NCBI GenBank assembly: GCA_964396595.1
Contig: CAYNFR010000015.1
Coordinates: forward strand, 15,249 to 79,248
Length of the DNA stretch: 64,000 nt
Reading direction: 5' to 3'
From: CAYNFR01 sp964396595
GTDB taxonomy: Bacteria > Bacteroidota > Bacteroidia > Chitinophagales > Saprospiraceae
Both the position numbers and the translations under genes were made by a program. Below, one piece after another: positions 27,355 to 36,373 of the stretch; position 1 is the first letter of the stretch, and each line of letters opens with the position of its first letter. The notes under the pieces were generated by a model, which saw nothing but the letters and a program-made list of their open reading frames with translations, was not told the origin of the DNA and ran no database searches.

Positions 27355-28516
27355 TCCGATCCTCTATATCTTCTAAAGCTACAGATTGAAGCTGTGCACT
27401 CTCTACATATCGACTTACACTGAGTATAATTCCTAATGAAATACAGGTAAATAAAATAGATGTTCCACCCATAGAGATTAAAGGTAGTGTCAATCCCGTT
27501 GCTGGAACTAATTGAACTGAAACAGCGATATTGGCAAAAGCCTGTATTACAATATTCAGACATAATCCAAAGGCCAGAATAGCCCCAAAAGCTTTCGGAC
27601 AGCGAGTCACTAGTGAAATACACCTTATTAACAACCACAAATAGAGTCCTAATATGACTAAGCCTCCTATCAACCCATACTCCTCACATATAATGGCATA
27701 TATGAAGTCTGCATAGGAATAAGCTAGATAGTTTCTTTGAAAACTGTTGCCTGGGCCCACACCAACAAGTCCACCATTGGCAATAGCAATTTTCGATTGC
27801 TCGACTTGATGCTCTGTACCTGTCAAAAAATCATCAATTCTGCTCTGCCATGTATCTACCCTAATCAAGTCAGGCTTATATTCTCCAAGAGCAGCAACCC
27901 CTATAAAGCCCATTAGACCAATGACAAAAAGCATAGCAATGTATCGCATACTCACCCTTCCGATGAACATCATGGTAAGACATGTAACCATTAACAAGAC
28001 AGCCGTAGAAAGATTTGCCGGCATGATCAACATACAAATAACCACTACCGGAATAATAATAGGTAGAAAGGCACTCTTAAGATCTTTGATAAAGTCCTGC
28101 TTACGAGATAAAGATCTCGCTACATATATAATAAGTGCCAGCTTGGCCAGGTCTGATGTTTGGAAATTTTGATCTATTAAAGGAATAGTAATCCACCTGG
28201 CCGCTCCATTTAGTCTAGTCCCGTAAAAAATAGTGTAGATTAATAACGGTATGGCTATCCCCAATAAAATAGGCGCTATCTTAGAATACTTCATGTAATC
28301 TAAATTATAACATAGATACATGAGCATTAACCCTCCCGCGATGAACGCGAACTGCTTAAATAAAAAATACTCAGTATTGCCACCATGATACTTCAATGCC
28401 TCACTGCCGGCCGTACTGTATACCACCAATAACGAGAATAGAGCAAGAATTCCGCAAATCATCCAGATTATCCTATCCCCTTTAAGCCGAGAAGTAATAT
28501 CTATAAACTCTTTCAA
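27338..28516 (-). CDS. ftsW: Peptidoglycan glycosyltransferase FtsW (SEDS)
   Basis: 392 aa SEDS-family polymerase with about ten transmembrane segments, working with FtsI at the septum. Conserved parts: FQTSDLAKLALIIYVARSL, the extracytoplasmic loop ending GVGPGNSFQRNYLAYSYADFIYAIICEE, and LPLISMGGTS. The first codon must be TTG at 28516, because the conserved N-terminal LKGDRIIW precedes the first ATG. 17 bp overlap with murG. Only about 73 bp separate it from mraY; murD, which usually lies here, is missing. Confidence 0.94.
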   Translation of the reverse strand: MKEFIDITSRLKGDRIIWMICGILALFSLLVVYSTAGSEALKYHGGNTEYFLFKQFAFIAGGLMLMYLCYNLDYMKYSKIAPILLGIAIPLLIYTIFYGTRLNGAARWITIPLIDQNFQTSDLAKLALIIYVARSLSRKQDFIKDLKSAFLPIIIPVVVICMLIMPANLSTAVLLMVTCLTMMFIGRVSMRYIAMLFVIGLMGFIGVAALGEYKPDLIRVDTWQSRIDDFLTGTEHQVEQSKIAIANGGLVGVGPGNSFQRNYLAYSYADFIYAIICEEYGLIGGLVILGLYLWLLIRCISLVTRCPKAFGAILAFGLCLNIVIQAFANIAVSVQLVPATGLTLPLISMGGTSILFTCISLGIILSVSRYVESAQLQSVALEDIEDRNEDHH

Positions 28517-28589
28517 TATTCGTAAATTGAATTAATTAATTTTAATAAATCATCCCCAAATCGCTAATCAATAAACACTATAATACAAT

Positions 28590-29837
28590 CTATCTAATCT
28601 TTAAAGTAACAATACTTACAATCGCCAGTAAAACACCAACAATCCAAAACCTCGTAACTATCTTCGCCTCGTGTATTCCTTGCTTCTGATAATGATGATG
28701 CAACGGTGACATTAAAAACATCCGCCTTCCTTCTCCATACTTTCTTTTAGTATACTTGAAATAACTTACTTGAAGAATTACTGACAAAGTCTCAATTAAA
28801 AAGATTCCACATATTAAAGGCAAAAGTATCTCCTTTCTTAATACTATAGCTAATGTCGCTATGACACTTCCCAACGTAAGGCTTCCTGTATCCCCCATGA
28901 ATACACGTGCTGGATATGAATTCCACCACAAGAAGCCTACACATGCACCTATAAATGCAGCACAAAATATAACTATCTCCTCTGATCCAGGCAAGTAAAG
29001 TATACTGAGATAATCAGCAAACTGAAAGTTACTTGATACATAGGCAAAAATAGCGAAAGTAGTAGCTATAATGGCCGAAATCCCGGCAGCAAGACCATCC
29101 AGACCATCTGTAAGATTTGAACCATTGGATACTGCTGTGATCAAGAAGACAATAAATGGAACAAATATTATTGTTACCATTACGTCCGAATTATCCCCGA
29201 GTAAGTCTGCTATCTTACGATAATCCAAATTATTCCCCTTTAAAAAAGGCACATTAGTCAATGATGATTTGACATATACATATGAACTGGCATCAGGAGA
29301 ACTTGAATCAAGATATCGTACGATCTTATAATTGCCAGCTTCAGCCTCCTCGAATGTCATACGAACAACTATATCATTATGATACAACATTACAAAGCCG
29401 ATAAATAAGCCAAGCAAAACTTGACCTAGTAGCTTAAATTTACTCTGAAGTCCAGACTTTGATTTTTTAAATACTTTAATATAATCATCTGCCAACCCTA
29501 CACTACCCATCCACACTACAGAAACTAAAAGCAACAAGATATATATGTTCTGAAACTTCGAAACTAGTAATACCGGAACAATAATCGCCAGAATAATAAT
29601 TATTCCACCCATAGTAGGTGTGCCTTCCTTTTCCTTCTGGCCTGCCAACCCTAAATCGCGCACCGATTCGCCGATTTGCAATGATTTCAAAGAGCTAATT
29701 ATTCTGTTTCCAAAACTGATAGCAATAATCAAACTTATGATCATGCCTAGCGCAGCCCTGAAGCTTATATATTGAAATAGACCGGCACCGGGCCAGTCAA
29801 AATTCTTGTCAATAAATTCGAATAAGTAAACTAACAT
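28590..29837 (-). CDS. mraY: Phospho-N-acetylmuramoyl-pentapeptide transferase
   Basis: 415 aa from the ATG at 29837 (a TTG five codons earlier would fall on the terminator edge and is unlikely). Integral membrane enzyme producing lipid I. Motifs: GKEGTPTMGG-like QKEKEGTPTMGG, SVGLADDYIKVFKKSKSGL, NLTDGLDGLAAG, and FMGDTGSL, with the terminal MSPLHHHYQ. It has the roughly 60-residue extracytoplasmic insertion (residues about 150-210) seen in Bacteroidota MraY. A rho-independent terminator lies directly upstream. Confidence 0.96.
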   Translation of the reverse strand: MLVYLFEFIDKNFDWPGAGLFQYISFRAALGMIISLIIAISFGNRIISSLKSLQIGESVRDLGLAGQKEKEGTPTMGGIIIILAIIVPVLLVSKFQNIYILLLLVSVVWMGSVGLADDYIKVFKKSKSGLQSKFKLLGQVLLGLFIGFVMLYHNDIVVRMTFEEAEAGNYKIVRYLDSSSPDASSYVYVKSSLTNVPFLKGNNLDYRKIADLLGDNSDVMVTIIFVPFIVFLITAVSNGSNLTDGLDGLAAGISAIIATTFAIFAYVSSNFQFADYLSILYLPGSEEIVIFCAAFIGACVGFLWWNSYPARVFMGDTGSLTLGSVIATLAIVLRKEILLPLICGIFLIETLSVILQVSYFKYTKRKYGEGRRMFLMSPLHHHYQKQGIHEAKIVTRFWIVGVLLAIVSIVTLKIR

Positions 29838-29853
29838 CTCATATACTATCAAT

Positions 29854-29898
29854 TAAAAAAAGCAGTGGGATCTAATCTTTATTAGATGCACCACTGCT
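29854..29898 (-). terminator. Rho-independent terminator between murE and mraY
   Basis: Outer stem AGCAGTGG (29861-29868) with CCACTGCT (29891-29898), inner stem ATCTAAT/ATTAGAT, loop of 4, and A7 at 29854-29860 that reads as a T-run on the minus strand. The T-run ends only 16 bp before the mraY ATG, so it sits inside the division cluster, 41 bp downstream of the murE stop. Confidence 0.88.
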
Positions 29899-29938
29899 AC
29901 TGTTAAAACCAACCTGAGAATGATAATAGAACCTACTC

Positions 29939-31393
29939 TTATATATCCTTAAACAAATATTGTTTTATTATTTCTTGATCACTAAAAAATTCCCTAATAC
30001 CATTTATCTCTTGATAATCCTCATGACCCTTCCCGGCAATTAAAATTGTATCATTCTTGTGGCTCGTTATCAGTGAAGTAATTATTGCACTCCTACGATC
30101 CTCCATTATAATCACCTTCTTCTTCTCATTCTCATCAAGTTTTTCCTCCATATCGCGTATAATTCTTCTGGGATTCTCAAAACGCGGATTGTCACTGGTA
30201 AAAATCGAAATGTCACTATTCGCAGCCATTACTTTACCCATAATAGGTCGCTTGGACACATCACGATTTCCGCCACATCCTGCCACACAAATAAGTCTCC
30301 CCTCACTCATACTCCCCCTTAAAGTCCGTAAAACCTTCTCAAGAGCATCTGGTGTATGAGCATAATCTACAACCACTCGAGGATGTAAACTGACCACTTC
30401 CATTCTTCCCTTAGCAGGAGATAAACCACTCATCTTTTCCACAATAAGGTCATCATCGACATTTAAAAACTCCTTGGCGCATGCATAGATTGCTAACAGG
30501 TTATATGCATTAAACTTTCCGGTAAGGCGCGTATAGAAGTTGATATCATTAAGCAATAACTGCATACCATAAACATCTTCACCAAGATATCTACATCTGT
30601 AATCCGTCAATCGGGTCAAACTGTAGCCCCTGTGTACACCTTTAAAATGCTCAACCATAACCTTTCCATTAGGATCGTCAATGTTCACGATACCAATTGA
30701 ATCTTCATCGAGACTATCAAAAAAACTCCTTTTAGCAGAAATATAATTCTTGAAAGTACCATGATAATCTAGATGATCATGTGTGATATTAGTAAAAATC
30801 CCACCACCATAACGAACACCCGCAATACGCCTCTGATGTGCCGCATGCGAACTCACTTCCATGAATACATATTGACATCCATGCTCAGACATTAAACGTA
30901 ATGTCATATTAAGTGAAATAACATCCGGAGTAGTAAGATCACTTGAGAACTTCTCATCGTTGATCATTATTTCAATCGTCGAAATCAATCCGACTCTATA
31001 CCCCAATTCTTTAAAGAGGTAATATAATAAGGTAGCCACCGTAGTTTTTCCATTAGTTCCGGTAACACCTATTAAAATCAGTTTTTCGGATGGCCTATCA
31101 TAATAATTAGCCGCGATCTTTCCTAAGTCTTCCCTTATATCACGACTGATGATATAACACACACTTTCAATTAATGTATCAGGTAATTTTTCACATAATA
31201 TCGCTGTCGCACCTGCTTCGATAGCCCTATTGATAAAATCATGACCATCAGAGCTTGTGCCTTTTATCGCTACAAATAGATAATTACCACTTACTTTTCT
31301 TGAATCCAGTTCCACTCCTTCGAGCAGAATATTTGGGTTTCCTTTTATTTCAATACTTCCTGATTCAGGAAGTAATTCATTCAATTTTTTCAT
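29939..31393 (-). CDS. murE: UDP-MurNAc-L-Ala-D-Glu:meso-diaminopimelate ligase
   Basis: 484 aa from the ATG at 31393 (GTG at 31396 is directly adjacent). Mur ligase adding the third stem residue. ATP loop GVTGTNGKTT at 109-118, central LTTPDVISLN, and C-terminal domain with DYAHTPDALEKVL. The specificity motif is DNPR (TSDNPRFENPRR), which marks diaminopimelate rather than lysine. Length normal. It is the only cytoplasmic Mur ligase in the cluster. Separated from mraY by a terminator. Confidence 0.95.
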   Translation of the reverse strand: MKKLNELLPESGSIEIKGNPNILLEGVELDSRKVSGNYLFVAIKGTSSDGHDFINRAIEAGATAILCEKLPDTLIESVCYIISRDIREDLGKIAANYYDRPSEKLILIGVTGTNGKTTVATLLYYLFKELGYRVGLISTIEIMINDEKFSSDLTTPDVISLNMTLRLMSEHGCQYVFMEVSSHAAHQRRIAGVRYGGGIFTNITHDHLDYHGTFKNYISAKRSFFDSLDEDSIGIVNIDDPNGKVMVEHFKGVHRGYSLTRLTDYRCRYLGEDVYGMQLLLNDINFYTRLTGKFNAYNLLAIYACAKEFLNVDDDLIVEKMSGLSPAKGRMEVVSLHPRVVVDYAHTPDALEKVLRTLRGSMSEGRLICVAGCGGNRDVSKRPIMGKVMAANSDISIFTSDNPRFENPRRIIRDMEEKLDENEKKKVIIMEDRRSAIITSLITSHKNDTILIAGKGHEDYQEINGIREFFSDQEIIKQYLFKDI

Positions 31394-31402
31394 CACGCTT
31401 AC

Positions 31403-33517
31403 CTAATTAAGATAAAGAGTGATCTCGTTTTTAGTTATTTCATTTCCCGGACGGATCGACTGTCGTATTACTTTACCATAACCATCCACCTTGACTTTCA
31501 TTCCTATATTTTCAAGAACATAAATTGCGTCTCTTGGGCCCATACCTTGTACATCTGGTACAGTATTGGTTGAAATTAAAGCCTTCGAATTAAGCACTTC
31601 TCCAAAATCACTTGAATACCCCTTCACCCAACTACCTACCGACTTAAAAGGAATCTCTAACGTATTAAATATCTGTGCGTAATCTCCTTCTTGTCCGTAG
31701 TATTTACCTTTGAATTTACCTGGAATGTCTTTGGTGTTTTTGATGGCATACTCTGTCGGCTCCAATGCTTGAACCCAATCCATTATCCTCTTGAATACCG
31801 GCCCTGCCACAACATTGCCGTAATATTTTGAGCCATTCAATCCATAGATCACTACGATCATAGAATACTTAGGGTTAGAAGATGGCCAATATCCCACAAA
31901 AGATGCATTATACTGTATCTCTCCGCCATTGTATCCTAACTTGGCAGTACCGGTCTTTCCTGCAAAAGTGTATGCTCTTGATTTAAGATTCGTAGCCGAA
32001 CCTCTCTCCACTACACCTTCAAGCATGGCCTGAAGTGCTTCGATATTCTGCTTTTGAGCAATGGGCTCTTTAGATCTGGAAGGCTTTATTTTCTTTAGTA
32101 CTTTCTCCCCTTTTTTAATCTCAGAAACTAAATAAGGTCTCATTCTATATCCGTCATTCGCCACAGTATTATAAAAATTCAGTATTTGCAATGGCGTATA
32201 TTGAACCTCGTAACCATGCGCCATCCATGGTATAGTTGTATTGTACCAGTTCTTTTTGTCCTTTACAGGATCTTTTACCTGCGGCTGGGGCTCACCTTGA
32301 ATATCAACATCCGTCGGTGAATACATGCCAAATTGATTCAAGCGTGATGCAAACTGAGACCAATTCTTAGTTTTATTGTAAAACTCATCAGCAGCAGAAG
32401 CGATTCCGACATTAGAAGATTTTTCTAGAGCCACTCTCAATTCACCTTCAGTAATTCCATTATTACCACTATCATGCATGAGATGCCCATAAAAATTCTT
32501 CTTACCCATCGAAAAATCCACTACAGAACTCGGCTTGTAAGCATTATCTTCAAGCAGTGCCAGCACCGTAGCTGCCTTCATCGTACTACCAGGTTCGGAG
32601 CTGTGCGCAATCGCAAAATTTTTAAACTCTCCTATGACGCCATTAGCATTTTTAGATAAATTGGAAATCGCTTTAATCTTACCTGTGCTAACCTCCATGA
32701 TTACCGCAGTCGCTGCCTGACCTCCGGACTCTTTCAACCCACGCAACAATTCATTGTGCATAACATCTTGAAGTCCGATATCAATCGTCGTCACGATATC
32801 ATTACCTCTTATGATTTCAAACTCCGTAGGATCAAAAACAGGAATGTACAAATCAGGTGCTACACGTTTCATATAGGTCTTCTTCTGTTCTCCCTGCAAT
32901 AGCGTATTATAATAATGCTCTAATCCTACACGAAAAGAATCACGATCTATACCTATAGTCCTAGCTGCCAAGTCTTTAAATGGCCGTTGTCTGCGATACT
33001 TTCTAAGCTTGATAATACCACCCTTGTATTGTCCCTTCTCAAAGAGAGGTAACTCACTCAGTTTTTTCATCTTAAAATGATCAATATCATCAGCTATCAA
33101 TAGATTCCTATTGCCACCGGATTGTTTCTTTATATAAGATACCCGTGCACTGACAATCTTGCCTTTCCACTCGTGAGGAGAATATTTTCCCACTACAGTT
33201 GCCAAACCTGCTGCCAGTCCATCAATATTGGCATAAAAATCCTTATCGCTAGGCGCTACAGGATCCATCCGTATGTCAAAGAACTCAACTGACGAAGCCA
33301 AAATACTTTTGCCATCGTCCGCCAAAATCTGCCCTCTTTCAGTCTTCATTGGCCGCCAAACCATATAATTTCTATCTTTTTTGGCTCGCCATTCATCTCT
33401 TTCAAGAACAGATATGACAAAAACTCTATACCCTATCAATACTGCCAACAGAATGAATACAAACAGCACAAAGTACACTCTGTACAACAACTCATTCTTG
33501 CGATCTTGACTAGGCAT
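31403..33517 (-). CDS. ftsI: Division-specific penicillin-binding protein (FtsI/PBP3) with PASTA domain
   Basis: 704 aa class B transpeptidase. A single N-terminal membrane anchor (residues about 14-34), a pedestal domain, then the transpeptidase with SxxK Ser near 310 (SEPGSTMK), SSN in the middle (KSSNVGIA) and KTGTAK near 545. A C-terminal PASTA domain follows (TVPDVQGMGPRDAIYVLENIGM...), common in Bacteroidota and Firmicutes. ATG at 33517; starts 8 bp before the ftsL gene ends. Cross-links septal peptidoglycan with FtsW. Confidence 0.96.
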   Translation of the reverse strand: MPSQDRKNELLYRVYFVLFVFILLAVLIGYRVFVISVLERDEWRAKKDRNYMVWRPMKTERGQILADDGKSILASSVEFFDIRMDPVAPSDKDFYANIDGLAAGLATVVGKYSPHEWKGKIVSARVSYIKKQSGGNRNLLIADDIDHFKMKKLSELPLFEKGQYKGGIIKLRKYRRQRPFKDLAARTIGIDRDSFRVGLEHYYNTLLQGEQKKTYMKRVAPDLYIPVFDPTEFEIIRGNDIVTTIDIGLQDVMHNELLRGLKESGGQAATAVIMEVSTGKIKAISNLSKNANGVIGEFKNFAIAHSSEPGSTMKAATVLALLEDNAYKPSSVVDFSMGKKNFYGHLMHDSGNNGITEGELRVALEKSSNVGIASAADEFYNKTKNWSQFASRLNQFGMYSPTDVDIQGEPQPQVKDPVKDKKNWYNTTIPWMAHGYEVQYTPLQILNFYNTVANDGYRMRPYLVSEIKKGEKVLKKIKPSRSKEPIAQKQNIEALQAMLEGVVERGSATNLKSRAYTFAGKTGTAKLGYNGGEIQYNASFVGYWPSSNPKYSMIVVIYGLNGSKYYGNVVAGPVFKRIMDWVQALEPTEYAIKNTKDIPGKFKGKYYGQEGDYAQIFNTLEIPFKSVGSWVKGYSSDFGEVLNSKALISTNTVPDVQGMGPRDAIYVLENIGMKVKVDGYGKVIRQSIRPGNEITKNEITLYLN

Positions 33518-33797
33518 CAATTTTCTTAATTTTTTTCGGAATACGAACCTCTTTAGTCATATCCACCCCCTTTACATCTTTGATGACTTCATGCATCGTC
33601 CCCTCAAACATCATTTTTTGCAATATTGAAAAGTACTCCTGTCTGACATCTTCTGTTTCTTTATGCACTTTGTCAATTCTTCTTATCTTATTTTCAGCAC
33701 TATGAACAGTACCTATGTAAAATAATGTCAACATACACACCAATCCAAAATATGGCAACCAGTCATACAGTCCAAATTTTTTATTTTTAGTAGCCAT
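33510..33797 (-). CDS. ftsL: FtsL-like divisome membrane protein
   Basis: 95 aa from the ATG at 33797 (a TTG at 33815 would overlap rsmH and is less likely). Short cytosolic N-terminus, one membrane span (LPYFGLVCMLTLFYIGT, residues 14-30), then a heptad-like helical stretch (ENKIRRIDKVHKETEDVRQEYF...). This fits the FtsL role as a bitopic coiled-coil partner of FtsB/FtsQ. Sequence resembles the Bacteroidota FtsL-like family rather than E. coli FtsL. Starts 1 bp after the rsmH stop. Confidence 0.85.
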   Translation of the reverse strand: MATKNKKFGLYDWLPYFGLVCMLTLFYIGTVHSAENKIRRIDKVHKETEDVRQEYFSILQKMMFEGTMHEVIKDVKGVDMTKEVRIPKKIKKIDA

Positions 33798-33798
33798 T

Positions 33799-34698
33799 CT
33801 ATTTAGTTTTTTCAAGCACCCTCAGTTTAGCACTTCGAGCCCTTGGATTAATTCTGCATTCTTCTACACTAGCCATTATTGGCTTCTTATTTATCCATTT
33901 TATTTTCCAATCAATCTCACTATCTCTCGACAATTCCTGAAAGACTCTAACCACCTCCTTTACGATTTTATCCTCAAGAGAATGATAAGACATAACAACC
34001 ATCCTTCCATTTAATTTCAAACTCCTTATAGCTGATTCAAGAAACGTCCGCAATGCAGATAATTCATCATTCACCTCAATACGCAACGCCTGAAAAACCT
34101 GCGCCTTATATCGATTCTTGTCCCCAATACTCACTCTATCCAGCATCTCGACAAAAGCTGCAGAAGAATCAACTTTATTACGACTTCGATTCTCAACTAT
34201 AACTTTAGCAAGTGTCTTCGCATTCCGAACTTCACCGTACGCAGAAAAAATTCGCTGCAATTGCTCTGCTGAATAAGCATTAAGAATGTCCTTGGCCGTA
34301 ACAGATACCGAATCATTCATTCGCATATCTAGCGGCCCTTCAAATCTGAAGGAAAAGCCTCTCGAACCTACATCCAGCTGATGAGAAGACACCCCGAGAT
34401 CAGCAAGCACACCATCTATTTCAACTTTACCTAGATACTCAAGAAAATTTGAAATGTATTTATAGTTAGACCAGATCAATTCGAACCGATCATCATCAAT
34501 TACATTATTCAAAGCTTCTTTGTCGTGGTCAAAAGCTATTAGAAACCCTTTGGCATCTAATCTATTTAAAATCGGTCTTGAATGGCCTCCTCCCCCAAAC
34601 GTCGCATCCACATATACACCACCTCTATCTTCTATCAAATAATCAAGACAAGCGTCGAGCATCACCGGTATGTGATATTCCCCTTTTGACTCAATCAT
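33799..34698 (-). CDS. rsmH: 16S rRNA (cytosine1402-N4)-methyltransferase
   Basis: 299 aa from the ATG at 34698; the longer frame uses TTG at 34734 and is not needed, since YHIPVMLDACLDYL is the family start. SAM-binding VDATFGGGGHSRPIL, then GVLADLGVSSHQLD, GFSFRFEGPLDMRMN and VMSYHSLEDKIVKE, which are diagnostic for RsmH (MraW). Overlaps the mraZ stop by 8 bp. Methylates the decoding-site C1402. Confidence 0.97.
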   Translation of the reverse strand: MIESKGEYHIPVMLDACLDYLIEDRGGVYVDATFGGGGHSRPILNRLDAKGFLIAFDHDKEALNNVIDDDRFELIWSNYKYISNFLEYLGKVEIDGVLADLGVSSHQLDVGSRGFSFRFEGPLDMRMNDSVSVTAKDILNAYSAEQLQRIFSAYGEVRNAKTLAKVIVENRSRNKVDSSAAFVEMLDRVSIGDKNRYKAQVFQALRIEVNDELSALRTFLESAIRSLKLNGRMVVMSYHSLEDKIVKEVVRVFQELSRDSEIDWKIKWINKKPIMASVEECRINPRARSAKLRVLEKTK

Positions 34699-35149
34699 GA
34701 CTTCTATCAGATTTAGAAAAAACTTGATGAGCAATAGAAGAAAAATCTTCCGGCTCTTGACTGATCATTTGCTCATATCGATCCTTAGACCATAATTCTA
34801 TGAGCTGTTGATAGGCAAAAACCATAACATCTGCCTGAATGCCCGCATAATCCATCAGACTCTTCGGTAGCAAAATTCTCGAGGCACTATCAATTCTTAT
34901 TTCAGAAGCCCCTCGATAAAAATATCTCACTACTTGCCTGTGCTGACTATCATACAAGTTCAATCTCTCAAATTCTTCAACTTTCAGATCCCAAACTTTT
35001 TTGGGATACAAGATCAAATGTTTCTCAAAACCTCTATTGATTACAAACTCTTCTTGCTCAGCGCCCAGCTGACGAAGTAGTGCGGATGGCAACCTCAATC
35101 GGCCTTTATCATCCAGCCTGCAATCAAATTCTCCAGTCAGTCGGAACAC
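34691..35149 (-). CDS. mraZ: Transcriptional regulator MraZ
   Basis: 152 aa, two AbrB-like swapped-hairpin domains (GEFDCRLDDKGRLRLPSALL and ASEIRIDSASRILLPKSLM). The only in-frame start is GTG at 35149, as TAA lies four codons upstream. MraZ binds repeats of TGGGN spaced 10 bp and represses its own dcw operon in the bacteria studied. Matching repeats are seen 37-61 bp upstream (separate entry). First gene of the cluster. Confidence 0.96.
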   Translation of the reverse strand: MFRLTGEFDCRLDDKGRLRLPSALLRQLGAEQEEFVINRGFEKHLILYPKKVWDLKVEEFERLNLYDSQHRQVVRYFYRGASEIRIDSASRILLPKSLMDYAGIQADVMVFAYQQLIELWSKDRYEQMISQEPEDFSSIAHQVFSKSDRSHD

Positions 35150-35168
35150 CTTTTTTTCTTAGTCAGGT

Positions 35169-35176
35169 CAAATGTA
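35169..35176 (-). promoter_or_regulatory. mraZ: -7 element (TACATTTG) of the mraZ/dcw promoter
   Basis: Exact TAnnTTTG on the minus strand, 20 bp before the mraZ GTG. A TTTG at 35204-35201 lies 24 bases further up, slightly more than the ideal 20. The MraZ repeats lie between and over these elements, which supports the assignment. Confidence 0.6.
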
Positions 35177-35185
35177 GAAAGCGAT

Positions 35186-35210
35186 TCCCACTTTCTACCA
35201 CAAATCAACA
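35186..35210 (-). promoter_or_regulatory. MraZ operator: three pentamers with 10 bp period
   Basis: Minus strand reads TGTTG-ATTTG-TGGTA-GAAAG-TGGGA, so pentamers start exactly 10 bp apart (35210, 35200, 35190). The last matches TGGGN; the others are degenerate. A perfect 8 bp inverted repeat GTAGAAAG (35174-35181) / CTTTCTAC (35191-35198) overlaps. Binding would cover the promoter, consistent with autorepression. Confidence 0.65.
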
Positions 35211-35560
35211 TATTATTTTTTCCTAAATATGATAAATAATCATCATATGTATAACTTTGTAAACAATATGTTTATATAATATCAACAATCTTAATACAAA
35301 TGATCGAAAATCAGGCTCTGACTAGCCCAGGTTGGATAAGACAAATATATAACATTTTTATATAATATATTATATGTTGATAGTCAATTATGCATGTTTT
35401 TTTTCTTAGCGCATTATATAAAAGCATTATCATCCAACGCTAGTCACAAAACATCAGCTATGTTCTTTACCAGATAAAAGCTAAGTAGGCACGCTTATTC
35501 TTTATTTCGAATGTGCGACAGAAAGAGCTCGATTATGTGAAGAGATTAATCGTAAGGCAA
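35211..35560. other. AT-rich region upstream of mraZ
   Basis: 350 bp, very AT-rich, with runs such as TATATAATATATTATATG near 35357. No gene, terminator or tRNA seen. Its lower half probably serves as upstream promoter DNA for the dcw cluster. Confidence 0.4.
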
Positions 35561-36292
35561 TTAAGCAAGATAGTATTGCCGAATATTTCGAAGGCGAAGC
35601 ATAATAACGCCTCTGATGGCTTCTTTGATGATACCAATATTCATTTTGGATATGCCTAATACTCTATCTTTAAATACGATAGGTACTTCTTTAATCCTAA
35701 AGTTAAGCTTATACAAGACATATTTCATCTCTATCTGGAAGCCGTAGCCTGTCAAACCTATTCTGTCCAAGTTTATAGCACGTAATGCTTGACGGCTGTA
35801 GCATATAAATCCGGCTGTAGGATCAAGTATGGGCATAGCTGTAATCAATCTGACATACAATGATCCTCCTCGACTGATAAATATTCGATCTTTTCCCCAG
35901 TCTTGTACCCCTCCGCCCTTTACATATCTAGATCCGACCACCACATCGGCTTGACCCTCTACTATAGGCGCACTCAATCTCGGGAGGTCTAGCGGATCAT
36001 GACTAAAGTCCGCATCCATCTCATAAATCAAATCAAACCCTGCCTCCAGAGCATACTTAAAACCAGCAATATATGCTGTTCCCAATCCCAATTTTCCTTT
36101 GCGACGCAATAGATGTATTCTATTCGAATCCTTATCGGAGGAGATCATAGCGTCTACCAAATTACCTGTGCCATCAGGAGAATCGTCATCTACGATGAGT
36201 ACTTGATAATTGTCGTGAGCGAGGACAGCCGAGATGATAGCAGCCACATTTTCGATTTCATTGTAGGTCGGAATGATTACTAAATGTCTCAA
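35561..36292 (-). CDS. Polyprenol-phosphate mannosyltransferase-like GT2 enzyme
   Basis: 243 aa GT2 family. VIIPTYNEIENV at the start, then VDDDSPDGTGNL, KLGLGTAYIAGFKYAL, the catalytic metal motif EMDADFSHDP, and GSRYVKGGGVQDWGKDR, all typical of dolichol/polyprenol-phosphate mannose synthases. No C-terminal membrane domain. It would load a sugar from a GDP- or UDP-donor onto a lipid carrier at the cytoplasmic face. The start must be TTG at 36292: an in-frame TAG lies four codons upstream and there is no ATG near the conserved N-terminus. Confidence 0.88.
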   Translation of the reverse strand: MRHLVIIPTYNEIENVAAIISAVLAHDNYQVLIVDDDSPDGTGNLVDAMISSDKDSNRIHLLRRKGKLGLGTAYIAGFKYALEAGFDLIYEMDADFSHDPLDLPRLSAPIVEGQADVVVGSRYVKGGGVQDWGKDRIFISRGGSLYVRLITAMPILDPTAGFICYSRQALRAINLDRIGLTGYGFQIEMKYVLYKLNFRIKEVPIVFKDRVLGISKMNIGIIKEAIRGVIMLRLRNIRQYYLA

Positions 36293-36373
36293 GTTAGATT
36301 TCTAAGACGGCAATATTAAAGAAAAAAATAATATATAACCCTATCTATCGCTCATTTTGATAAATAGGACACC

